Positions 15,959-23,856 of a DNA stretch of 64,000 nucleotides are shown here, one piece after another. The stretch is taken from NCBI GenBank assembly GCA_024508675.1, contig JANINQ010000001.1, positions 124,001 through 188,000 of the forward strand. Reading direction: 5' to 3'. The position numbers were made by a program, and so were the translations under genes. The stretch comes from Afipia sp. Lineage in GTDB: Bacteria; Pseudomonadota; Alphaproteobacteria; Rhizobiales; Xanthobacteraceae. The notes beneath the pieces are model-generated. The model saw only the letters and a program-made list of their open reading frames with translations, was not told where the DNA came from and ran no database searches. The first letter of the stretch is position 1; each line of letters opens with the position of its first letter.

Positions 15959-17368
15959 TCACCTCTGTCCATGCGCGGCGGGAGCGGCCTGCGCGGGCGT
16001 GATGCCTGCGGCTCGGGCCGGTGCATCCCGGCTCGGGCCTTCCTCACCATGATGCGGCGGCTGATGCATCAGGCGCAGGATGTAGAATACGCCCATGCCG
16101 AACACAATGAAGTAGACCACGATGAAGGCCAGCAGCGATGTCGCGACCGCAGGTGCATCAAGTGGTGATGCTGAATCTACCGTACGCAACAGGCCGTAGA
16201 CCGTGAACGGCTGGCGGCCGGCTTCCGTCGTTACCCACCCGGCGAGTACGGCAATAAAGCCTGCCGGTCCCATCGCCAGCGCACACCGATGCAGCAACGC
16301 AGAGTCGTAGAGCTGGCCGCGCCAGCGCATGAACAGGCTGAGCAGGCCGAGGCCGAGCATCAGGAAACCGATGCCGACCATGATGCGGAATGACCAGAAC
16401 ACGATGCCGACCTTGGGCCAGTTCTCGCGCGGCACACTGTCGAGACCCTTCAGCGGCGCGTCGAGCGAGTGCTTGAGGATCAGGGACGAGGCCTTCGGAA
16501 TTTCGATGGAATACTTCACCTTCGCTTCGTCCTGATCGGGAATGCCGAACAGGATAAGCGGTGCGCCGTTCGGGTGGCTCTGGAAGTGGCCTTCCATCGC
16601 CATCACCTTCACCGGCTGGTGCTCCAGTGTGTTGAGGCCATGCTGGTCGCCGGCGAGAATCTGGATCGGTGCGACCAGCGCGGCCATCCACATCGCCATG
16701 GAGAACATCACGCGGGCTCCCTCCAGCCGCGTGTTCTTCAAGAGGTGATAAGCGCCGACGCCGCCAACCACGAAAGCGGTGGTGAGATAGGCCGCCAGCA
16801 CCATGTGCACGAGGCGATAGGGGAAGGAGGGATTGAAGATCACCTTCCACCAGTCGGCGGCGACGAACTGTCCCTGCGAGTTCATGGCAAAGCCGGTCGG
16901 CGTCTGCATCCATGAATTTGCCGACAGAATCCAGAATGCCGAAATCAGTGTGCCGATGGCGACCATCAGGGTTGCGAAGAAATGCGGCCTGTGGCCGACG
17001 CGATCCAGCCCGAACAGCATCACGCCGAGAAAGCCTGCTTCCAGAAAGAACGCGGTCAGCACTTCATAGGCCATCAGCGGGCCGATGATCGGGCCGGTCT
17101 TGTCTGCAAAGACGGCCCAGTTGGTGCCGAACTGGTAGGACATCACGATGCCGGAGACGACGCCCATGCCGAAAGCGACGGCGAAAATCTTCAGCCAGTA
17201 GTTGAACAGGTTGATGAAGACCTCACGGCCGGTCCATAGCCACAGGGCTTCAAGGACGGCGAGGTAACTGGCAAGGCCGATGGAGAAGGCGGGGAACACG
17301 ATGTGAAAGCTCATCGTGAACGAAAACTGCCAGCGCGCCAGCGTGACGGCGTCGAAACCCTCGAACAT
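15959..17368 (-). CDS. cydA: Cytochrome bd-type (cyanide-insensitive) quinol oxidase subunit I
   Basis: 469 residues. RWQFSFTMSFHIVFPAFSIGLASYLAVLEA contains the heme-ligand His of helix 1 (heme b595-type site), and helices around FGTNWAVFADKTGPIIGPLMAYEV and PIQILAGDQHGLNTLEHQPVKVMAMEGH carry the quinol-site and heme residues. The periplasmic Q-loop is short, as in CioA rather than E. coli CydA. GRQPFTVYGLLRT is the conserved late motif. It oxidises ubiquinol at the inner membrane without proton pumping and is used at low oxygen or under cyanide. GGAGGT gives a strong start at 17368. The tail (HQPPHHGEEG...) is proline- and histidine-rich. Confidence 0.96.
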   Translation of the reverse strand: MFEGFDAVTLARWQFSFTMSFHIVFPAFSIGLASYLAVLEALWLWTGREVFINLFNYWLKIFAVAFGMGVVSGIVMSYQFGTNWAVFADKTGPIIGPLMAYEVLTAFFLEAGFLGVMLFGLDRVGHRPHFFATLMVAIGTLISAFWILSANSWMQTPTGFAMNSQGQFVAADWWKVIFNPSFPYRLVHMVLAAYLTTAFVVGGVGAYHLLKNTRLEGARVMFSMAMWMAALVAPIQILAGDQHGLNTLEHQPVKVMAMEGHFQSHPNGAPLILFGIPDQDEAKVKYSIEIPKASSLILKHSLDAPLKGLDSVPRENWPKVGIVFWSFRIMVGIGFLMLGLGLLSLFMRWRGQLYDSALLHRCALAMGPAGFIAVLAGWVTTEAGRQPFTVYGLLRTVDSASPLDAPAVATSLLAFIVVYFIVFGMGVFYILRLMHQPPHHGEEGPSRDAPARAAGITPAQAAPAAHGQR

Positions 17369-17527
17369 CGCGGACCTCCGGTATGTCCAGTCCGAAGTCT
17401 ATAGCACGCAAATCGTTCCCTTGAGAATGACTGCGGCTTGCAAACGCGCATGGCACGGGCGCGATTGCGCCTGCGGCAAATGGCCGTGATCCAAAGTGCA
17501 GCCTGAAGCCGCGCCGCGAAAGATAAA

Positions 17528-20323
17528 TCAGGCGGCGGGCTTTTCCGCGGCGTCGCCGTTAGCAAGCAGATGGATCAGTGCACGCTTGATGGCGGCCTGC
17601 CGGGTGGGCGCGATGATCTGTGCGCCGAGCAGATCGGTCACATAGAAGACGTCACGGGCGCGCTCGCCGAAGGTCGCGACATGCGCGGACGCGATGTTGA
17701 GGTTGAGCTTCGAGATCGCGGTGGTGAGCTGGAATAGCAGGCCCGGGCGATCGAGGCCTGATACTTCGATCACGGTGTAGCGATCCGACCACTGGTTGTT
17801 GATGCTGACTTCCGGCTCGACGACGAATGGCTTCAGCCGTGTCTTCGATGCCGTGCGGCGCGCCATCACATCCGGCAGCCGCAGCTTGCCTTCCAGAACC
17901 TGCTCGATGGTGTCGCCGATACGGGTGGCGCGGCGGCCTTCGTCGTCATCGCGGTCGTATTCGCGGGTGATTGCGATGGTGTCGAGCGCGATGCCGTCGG
18001 TGGTGGTGTAGATCTGCGCATCGACGATGTTGGCGCCGGCGGACGCGCAGGCGCCTGCGATGATCGACAGCAGCCAGGGATGATCCGGCGCCATGATCGT
18101 CAGTTCGGTGACGCCGCGTCCTTCATCGAAGCCGACATTGACCGCGAGCTTGTGGCCGCCGGCTTCGCTCGCCTTCACGAAGCGTGCGTGGCGGATCTTC
18201 CGCGCCAGTTCGACCTTGAGCCAGTAAGCGGGATAATGCCGCGCGATGTAGGATTCCAGTTCGGCTTCTGGCCATTCCTTGAAGTTGGCGCGGAATTCCG
18301 CCTGCGCCACTTCGATACGCTGCGCGCGGTTGACCTCGGAGAAGCCGCCGGTCAGCACCGGTTCGGTTTCGTAATAGAGGGTGCGGATGAGCTGGGCTTT
18401 CCAGCCGTTCCACACGCCGGGGCCAACACCGCGGATGTCGGCGGTGGTCAGGATGGTCAGGAGCTTCATCTGCTCGACTGACTGCACCACAGCGGCGAAA
18501 TTTTCGATGGTCTTGCGGTCCGAGAGGTCGCGCGACTGCGCCACCGTGGACATGGTGAGATGTTCCTCGATCAGCCACGCGATCAGTTCGGTGTCGGCGG
18601 CATTGAAGCCGAAGCGAGGGCACAACCTGCGGGCGACCTTAGCGCCCGCGATGGAGTGATCCTCGGGGCGGCCCTTGGCGATGTCGTGCAGAAACACCGC
18701 CATGTAGATCACGGCGCGGTGTTCGGGCTGGATCTTCCGCATCAGATCGCTGGCAACGGCGAATTCTTCGTTTCCACCGCGTTCGATATCCTGAAGGATG
18801 CCGATGCAGCGCAAGAGATGCTCGTCCACCGTGTAGTGATGGTACATGTTGAACTGCATCATCGACACGATCCGGCCGAACGCGCGGATGAAGCGGCCGA
18901 GCACGCCGGCTTCATTCATTCGCCGCAGCACGGTTTCTGCGTCGTTCGACGTCAGGATTTCCATGAACAGCTTGTTGGCTTCCGGCGTTTCGCGCAGCTT
19001 CGGCGTGATCAGCCCGAGTGAGCGTGTGGCCGCGCGCATGGCGTCGGGATGGAACGCCAGATTGTTCTTCTGCGCGAGACGGAAGATGCGGATCAGATTG
19101 ACCGGATCGGCCTTGAAAACATCGGGTGCAGCAAGGTTGATGCGGTTGTTGTCGATGACAAAGTCATCGCTGCCGGGCACACGGCCGCGCTTGCGGCCCG
19201 GGCGCAGCCGCGCCATCACGCGGCTGAGCACCGGCGCAGGCTTGGTCTCCTGATCTTCGAGCTTGGCGCAGAGGATTGCGGTCAGGTCGCCGACGTCCTT
19301 GGCAATCAGGAAGTAGTGCTTCATGAAGCGTTCGACATCCTGCATGCCGGGATGCGAGGTGTAGCCGAGCCGTTGTGCGATCTCGCGCTGCATTTCGAAC
19401 GACAGCCGTTCCTCAGGACGGCCGGTGTAGAAATGCATGTTGCAGCGGACCGACCACAGGAAATCCTCGCAACGGCGGAAGGTGCGGTATTCCTGCGGAT
19501 CGAACACGCCTTGCTGAACCAGATCGGCGGCGTCGTGGACGCGATAGACGTATTTCGCGATCCAGAACAGCGTATGCAGATCGCGCAGGCCGCCCTTGCC
19601 GTCCTTCACATTTGGTTCGACCAGATAGCGTGACTGGCCCGCACGGCGGTGGCGTTCCTCACGCTCAGCCAGCTTCGCGGCGACGAACTCCGCGGCGGTG
19701 CCTTGCACCACTTCCTTGTCGAAGCGCATCACGAGTTCGTCGTAGAGCGCCTGATCGCCGGTCAGGAACCGTGTTTCCAGCACGGACGTGCGGATGGTCA
19801 TGTCGGCGCGCGCCTGGCGGATCGATTCATCGATCGAGCGCGTGGCATGACCAACCTTCAGGCCCATATCCCAGAGGCAATACAGAATCGCCTCGGCAAC
19901 TTGTTCGCCCCATGCGGTCTGCTTGTAGGGCAGGATAAACAACAGGTCGATGTCGGACTCCGGCGCCATCAGACCACGGCCATAGCCGCCAGTGGCGATC
20001 ACGGCCATGCGCTCCGAGTCCGACGGCGTTGGTGAATGATAGAGATGCCGGGTCGCGGCATTGAACAGGATGCGGATGATCTCGTCCTGAACGTAGCAAA
20101 GCCGCTCGGCACAGCGGCGGCCATGCCGGTCTTTCAGTAGCTGGACCTGCGCCGCTTCGCGCGTACGTGCCAGTTCGCCCTTGAGCAGTTGCGCGACAGC
20201 AGCGCGAAACTGGTCGTCCTTGCCAGCATGCTTATCTGCCAGCGCATCGACCTCGCCGACGATACGCGCGGTATCGAACTGCACTTCGAAATCGGTGGGA
20301 AGAGTGACCGTCACACTGTCCAT
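17528..20323 (-). CDS. glnD: [Protein-PII] uridylyltransferase / uridylyl-removing enzyme
   Basis: 931 residues with the full GlnD layout. The nucleotidyltransferase domain has GGYGRGLMAPESDIDLLF (about 112-129; catalytic Asp pair). A GlnE-like linker follows, with NVKDGKGGLRDLHTLFWIAK. The HD hydrolase has FLHDIAKGRPEDHS (about residue 555) for deuridylylation. Two ACT domains end the protein (GVTELTIMAPDHPWLLSIIAG; YTVIEVSGLDRPGLLFQLT), where glutamine is sensed. It sets the uridylylation state of PII and so reports nitrogen status in the cytoplasm. It reads away from the ABC operon, with about 265 bases between them. No truncation or missing residue was seen. Confidence 0.96.
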   Translation of the reverse strand: MDSVTVTLPTDFEVQFDTARIVGEVDALADKHAGKDDQFRAAVAQLLKGELARTREAAQVQLLKDRHGRRCAERLCYVQDEIIRILFNAATRHLYHSPTPSDSERMAVIATGGYGRGLMAPESDIDLLFILPYKQTAWGEQVAEAILYCLWDMGLKVGHATRSIDESIRQARADMTIRTSVLETRFLTGDQALYDELVMRFDKEVVQGTAAEFVAAKLAEREERHRRAGQSRYLVEPNVKDGKGGLRDLHTLFWIAKYVYRVHDAADLVQQGVFDPQEYRTFRRCEDFLWSVRCNMHFYTGRPEERLSFEMQREIAQRLGYTSHPGMQDVERFMKHYFLIAKDVGDLTAILCAKLEDQETKPAPVLSRVMARLRPGRKRGRVPGSDDFVIDNNRINLAAPDVFKADPVNLIRIFRLAQKNNLAFHPDAMRAATRSLGLITPKLRETPEANKLFMEILTSNDAETVLRRMNEAGVLGRFIRAFGRIVSMMQFNMYHHYTVDEHLLRCIGILQDIERGGNEEFAVASDLMRKIQPEHRAVIYMAVFLHDIAKGRPEDHSIAGAKVARRLCPRFGFNAADTELIAWLIEEHLTMSTVAQSRDLSDRKTIENFAAVVQSVEQMKLLTILTTADIRGVGPGVWNGWKAQLIRTLYYETEPVLTGGFSEVNRAQRIEVAQAEFRANFKEWPEAELESYIARHYPAYWLKVELARKIRHARFVKASEAGGHKLAVNVGFDEGRGVTELTIMAPDHPWLLSIIAGACASAGANIVDAQIYTTTDGIALDTIAITREYDRDDDEGRRATRIGDTIEQVLEGKLRLPDVMARRTASKTRLKPFVVEPEVSINNQWSDRYTVIEVSGLDRPGLLFQLTTAISKLNLNIASAHVATFGERARDVFYVTDLLGAQIIAPTRQAAIKRALIHLLANGDAAEKPAA

Positions 20324-20588
20324 CCTATTCGGATAACGGACCGCAACAGCGGTGTCATCAGCGGATTGCAGCGGAAAGAGCCGTCCTTTCTGTTTTTCCC
20401 GCCATTGCGAAAAAGCGCTTCTCTCATCGGACGAGTCCGTGCAGTTTTTTTCTCGTTGACGATACCAAATAACTAATTGAAAAACATAGAGATTTCTTTC
20501 GTTTGGGACAATCCAATTCCGGCCCTCGGCGTCGCTTCTGGTTCATCCCGATCGAATCCCGTTCCCGGTCATCCAGATGGAGACGACA

Positions 20589-21560
20589 ATGTTCAAGCTC
20601 TCACGACGCGCCCTCGCTGCCCTTGTTCTGGGCACGCTGCTGGCGCCAGGTGCCTTTGCGGCCGATGCGCCGAAACAGATTGCCATCGATTGGGCGACCT
20701 ACAATCCGGTTTCCATCATCCTGAAAGAGAAGGGCCTGCTCGAAAAGGAATTCGAGAAGGACGGGATCAAGATCGTCTGGGTGCAGTCCGCGGGCTCCAA
20801 CAAGGCACTCGAGTTCCTCAATGCCGGCTCGATCGACTTCGGATCGACGGCGGGCTCGGCAGCCTTGGTCGCGAAGATCAACGGCAATCCGATCAAGTCG
20901 ATCTATGTCTATTCGCGCCCTGAATGGACCGCACTGGTGACGGCCAGGGACTCCAAGATCGCGAAGGTCGCCGACCTGAAAGGCAAGCGTGTTGCTGTGA
21001 CGCGTGGCACCGACCCGCACATCTTCCTTGTGCGTGCATTGCTCGATGCTGGCCTCACCGACAAGGACATCACGCCGGTTCTGCTGCAGCATGCCGACGG
21101 CAAGGCTGCCCTGATCCGTGGTGACGTCGACGCATGGGCCGGACTCGATCCGATGATGGCGCAGGCCGAAGTCGAGGATGGCGCGAAGCTGTTCTTCCGC
21201 AAACCGGAAGCCAACACCTGGGGCATTCTCAATGTGCGCGAGCAGTTCCTGAAGGACAACCCGAAGATCGTGCAGCGTGTGCTCGCGGTCTACGAAGAGG
21301 CCCGCAAGTATTCGCTCGCCAACTACGCCGAGTTGAAGCGCGGATTCATCGGCGTGACCAAGCTGCCGGAAACTGTGGTCGACAAGCAGCTCAAGGAGCG
21401 CACCGAACTGACGCACAACCGGATCGGCGCGCCGCAGCGGGAGTCGATCCTGGCGGCGGGTCTCGCGCTTCAGCAGGCCGGCGTGATCCAGCCCGGTGTG
21501 GACGTGAAAGCGACGGTGGATGCGTTGATCGACGATCAGGTTCCGCTGCCGACGAACTGA
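20589..21560 (+). CDS. Sulfonate/taurine-type ABC transporter, periplasmic binding protein
   Basis: I choose ATG 20589, because GGAG at 20579-20582 then stands 6 bases away; an ATG at 20577 would add four residues. The signal peptide is RRALAALVLGTLLAPGAFAAD (about 5-26). Mature motifs include AIDWATYNPVSIILKEKGLLEKEF, AGSNKALEFLNAGSIDFGSTAGSAALVA and VAVTRGTDPHIFLVRAL, which fit SsuA/TauA-like proteins that bind alkanesulfonates or nitrate-like anions. The first gene of a three-gene importer. A GC stem-loop sits between it and the permease gene, which commonly keeps the binding-protein message abundant. Confidence 0.9.
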   Translation: MFKLSRRALAALVLGTLLAPGAFAADAPKQIAIDWATYNPVSIILKEKGLLEKEFEKDGIKIVWVQSAGSNKALEFLNAGSIDFGSTAGSAALVAKINGNPIKSIYVYSRPEWTALVTARDSKIAKVADLKGKRVAVTRGTDPHIFLVRALLDAGLTDKDITPVLLQHADGKAALIRGDVDAWAGLDPMMAQAEVEDGAKLFFRKPEANTWGILNVREQFLKDNPKIVQRVLAVYEEARKYSLANYAELKRGFIGVTKLPETVVDKQLKERTELTHNRIGAPQRESILAAGLALQQAGVIQPGVDVKATVDALIDDQVPLPTN

Positions 21561-21585
21561 CATCGCCGCACGCGACGCGTTCCGG

Positions 21586-21611
21586 GGCCCGCCTGCGAAA
21601 GCTCGCGGGCC
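21586..21611 (+). other. Intra-operon stem-loop between binding protein and permease genes
   Basis: GGCCCGC (21586-21592) pairs with GCGGGCC (21605-21611) over a 12-base loop. Lack of a T-run argues for mRNA stabilisation or partial termination rather than full stop. Confidence 0.6.
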
Positions 21612-21658
21612 TTCGTTCTGTGAACCCTTGCAATCCTTTCCGATAAGCGGTCTTTGCC

Positions 21659-22510
21659 ATGGCCATGACACTCGACACACCAGCGCCTGAAGTAATTGGG
21701 GAGGACACCCCATTGCGCCGAGGCGGACGCCTGCGCAGATTTGCGCGGCCCGCGCTGGGCTTGCTGCTGCCGATTGCGCTTGCGATTGTGTGGGAATTGG
21801 CGGTGCGCCTTGGTTATTCCAACGGACGTCTGGTGCCGCCGCCGAGCCGTATCTGGCAGACACTGGTTGAGCTCTCCGCAAGTGGTGAATTGAGCCGTCA
21901 TACGGTCGCGACGCTCAGCCGTGTAGGTGCAGGCTTCGGCCTCGGGGTGCTGACCGGCACCATCTTCGGCGCGATTTGCGGATACTGGCCGGTGGCGCGG
22001 CGTCTGCTCGATCCGACGCTGCAGGCGCTCCGCGCGATTCCGTCCATTGCGTGGGTGCCGCTGTTTATCCTGTGGCTCGGAATCTTCGAGACATCGAAAG
22101 TGGCACTGATCGCGGTCGGTGTATTCTTTCCGATCTATCTTGGCGTCACCGGCGCGATCCTGAGTGTGGACCGCAAGATCGTCGAGGTCGGTCGCATCTT
22201 CCGTCTCAACGGCTTTGCGATGATCCGGCGCATTCTGCTTCCCGCCGTGCTGCCGGCTTATGTGATTGCGCTGCGGTCCGGCCTTGGGCTTGGCTGGATG
22301 TTCGTCGTCGCCGCCGAGTTCATGGGAGCGTCTGAAGGGCTTGGATATCTGCTCACGGATGGCCAGCAACTCGGCAAGCCCGCGCAGATCGTGGCTGCGA
22401 TCATCGTGTTCGCTATTCTCGGCAAGATCACGGACTGGCTGATCCAGCTGATCGCCGCGCCGTTCCTGCGCTGGCAGGATTCCTTCAGCACGCAGGCGGG
22501 AGGCGTTTGA
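21659..22510 (+). CDS. Sulfonate-type ABC transporter permease
   Basis: 283 residues with six hydrophobic segments after a basic N-terminus. The cytoplasmic EAA-type loop is visible as VGRIFRLNGFAMIRRILLPAVLPAYVIALRSGLGLGWMFVVAAE, where it couples to the ATPase. This matches SsuC/TauC-like inner-membrane subunits. Its stop codon TGA overlaps the ATG of the ATPase gene by one base, which indicates translational coupling. The loop-helix sequence AIPSIAWVPLFILWLGIFETSK is typical of this family. Confidence 0.92.
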   Translation: MAMTLDTPAPEVIGEDTPLRRGGRLRRFARPALGLLLPIALAIVWELAVRLGYSNGRLVPPPSRIWQTLVELSASGELSRHTVATLSRVGAGFGLGVLTGTIFGAICGYWPVARRLLDPTLQALRAIPSIAWVPLFILWLGIFETSKVALIAVGVFFPIYLGVTGAILSVDRKIVEVGRIFRLNGFAMIRRILLPAVLPAYVIALRSGLGLGWMFVVAAEFMGASEGLGYLLTDGQQLGKPAQIVAAIIVFAILGKITDWLIQLIAAPFLRWQDSFSTQAGGV

Positions 22511-23289
22511 TGCTGATTCTCGATCGCGTCGGCAAGACCTATCCGAACGGCGTGCATGCGCTGGAGAATTTTTCCGCACGTATTCAGCCCGGTGAAATCG
22601 TTGCCATCATCGGCGGCTCAGGCTGCGGGAAATCTACATTGTTGCGTACGATCAGTGGACTCGATCGTGCGACGACCGGCTCCGTCACCCTCGATACCAT
22701 CTCCATCGCCGCGCCGCATGAAAAGGTCGGCATTATCTTTCAGGAACCGCGGCTGCTCCCGTGGCTCAGTGTTGCCGGCAATATCGGCTTCGGATTGAGC
22801 GATCTTCCGGCTGCGGAGCGGCAGCAGCGCGTGGCACGCGCGCTGGCGCGGGTCGGTCTTTCCGACAAGGCGGATACATGGCCGCGTGAATTGTCCGGCG
22901 GACAGGCGCAGCGTGTCGCGATTGCGCGGGCGCTGGTGCCATCGCCGGAGGTATTGCTGCTCGACGAGCCGTTCTCTGCCCTCGATGCTTTCACGCGCGC
23001 TGACCTGCAGGATCATCTGTTGAATCTGTGGGCCGATACCAAGCCGACCCTGATTCTCGTGACCCATGATGTTGACGAGGCCGTGGTGCTGGCGGACCGG
23101 GTGATTGTCATGCGGCCACGGCCGGGACGATTGTTCGAGGAGATCAAGGTTGATCTGACACGTCCACGCGATCGCGCTTCAACGGCTTTTGAGATCGTCA
23201 AACATCAGGTGCTGGCGTCGCTGGATCGTTCGCTTAACCGCGCTGCGCGCCCGGCGGACGATTTGCTGACCATCGGCGAGGGGATATAA
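22510..23289 (+). CDS. Sulfonate-type ABC transporter ATP-binding protein
   Basis: 259 residues. Walker A is GGSGCGKST, the Q-loop FQEPRLLPWLS, the signature LSGGQAQRVAIARAL, Walker B VLLLDEPFSALDA and the switch His in LVTHDVDEAV. This is the SsuB/TauB type. The ATG at 22510 overlaps the preceding TGA; a TTG three bases earlier would be unnecessary. No desulfonating monooxygenase (ssuD/tauD) is seen nearby, so the true substrate is open. A hairpin at 23307-23325 separates it from the OsmC gene. Confidence 0.94.
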   Translation: MLILDRVGKTYPNGVHALENFSARIQPGEIVAIIGGSGCGKSTLLRTISGLDRATTGSVTLDTISIAAPHEKVGIIFQEPRLLPWLSVAGNIGFGLSDLPAAERQQRVARALARVGLSDKADTWPRELSGGQAQRVAIARALVPSPEVLLLDEPFSALDAFTRADLQDHLLNLWADTKPTLILVTHDVDEAVVLADRVIVMRPRPGRLFEEIKVDLTRPRDRASTAFEIVKHQVLASLDRSLNRAARPADDLLTIGEGI

Positions 23290-23306
23290 AGCGGAATAAA
23301 CCGCAC

Positions 23307-23325
23307 GCGGCATTGTTAATGCCGC
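23307..23325 (+). other. Short hairpin between ATPase gene and osmC-like gene
   Basis: GCGGCATT (23307-23314) pairs perfectly with AATGCCGC (23318-23325) over a 3-base loop. With no T-run it is not a classical terminator; it could attenuate or process the operon message. Confidence 0.55.
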
Positions 23326-23343
23326 TGGAAACGGAGCAAGACA

Positions 23344-23856
23344 ATGGATTCCACCGAACTGCGCGCCATGCAGGCGCCGATCAAGGACCGCTACAAGGCC
23401 GATCCCAAGGCGGCGTTCATCACGCTGAAAGCGAAGGGGTCGCTCGACAGTGAAGGCCTGTCCTGCAAGGTTGAAACCGGCAAGGCGGCGGCCGCCATCG
23501 CGGGTCTGCATCCGGCAACCGGCGGTTCGGGTCTGGAACTTTGTTCCGGGGACATGCTGCTTGAAGCACTGGTGGCTTGCGCCGGTGTGACACTCAAATC
23601 GGTGGCGACGGCTATCGATGCGCCGCTCAAATCTGGCAACGTCACGGCGGAAGGCGACCTCGATTTTCGCGGCACGCTCGGCGTCGACAAGGAAGCGCCG
23701 GTGGGCTTCGCTGAAATCCGCCTGCGCTTCGATGTGGACACTGATGCGCCGCAGGACAAGCTGGATCAGCTTCTGAAACTCACCGAGCGCTATTGCGTGG
23801 TCTACCAGACCATCAAGAACGGGCCGAAGACCAGCGCGTCGATCAATCGGGTGTGA
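23344..23856 (+). CDS. OsmC/Ohr-family peroxidase-like protein
   Basis: 170 residues. The two family cysteines are visible: Cys79 in LVACAGVTLKSVA and Cys151 in TERYCVVYQT. These form the reducible pair that detoxifies organic hydroperoxides in OsmC proteins. An additional Cys67 (ELCSGDML) is present. GGAGCAAG stands just upstream of ATG 23344. It is 54 bases after the ABC ATPase on the same strand, so probably the last gene of that operon; linkage of an uptake system with a thiol peroxidase suggests sulfur or oxidant handling, which is only an inference. Confidence 0.86.
   Translation: MDSTELRAMQAPIKDRYKADPKAAFITLKAKGSLDSEGLSCKVETGKAAAAIAGLHPATGGSGLELCSGDMLLEALVACAGVTLKSVATAIDAPLKSGNVTAEGDLDFRGTLGVDKEAPVGFAEIRLRFDVDTDAPQDKLDQLLKLTERYCVVYQTIKNGPKTSASINRV

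Noticed and set aside
14838-16052. 404-codon plus-strand frame across cydB
   Set aside because: Antisense shadow of a conserved membrane protein, rich in Asp/His/Arg.
17369-17527. FNR/Anr box in front of cydA
   Set aside because: No TTGAT-N4-ATCAA-like palindrome is present; only partial matches.
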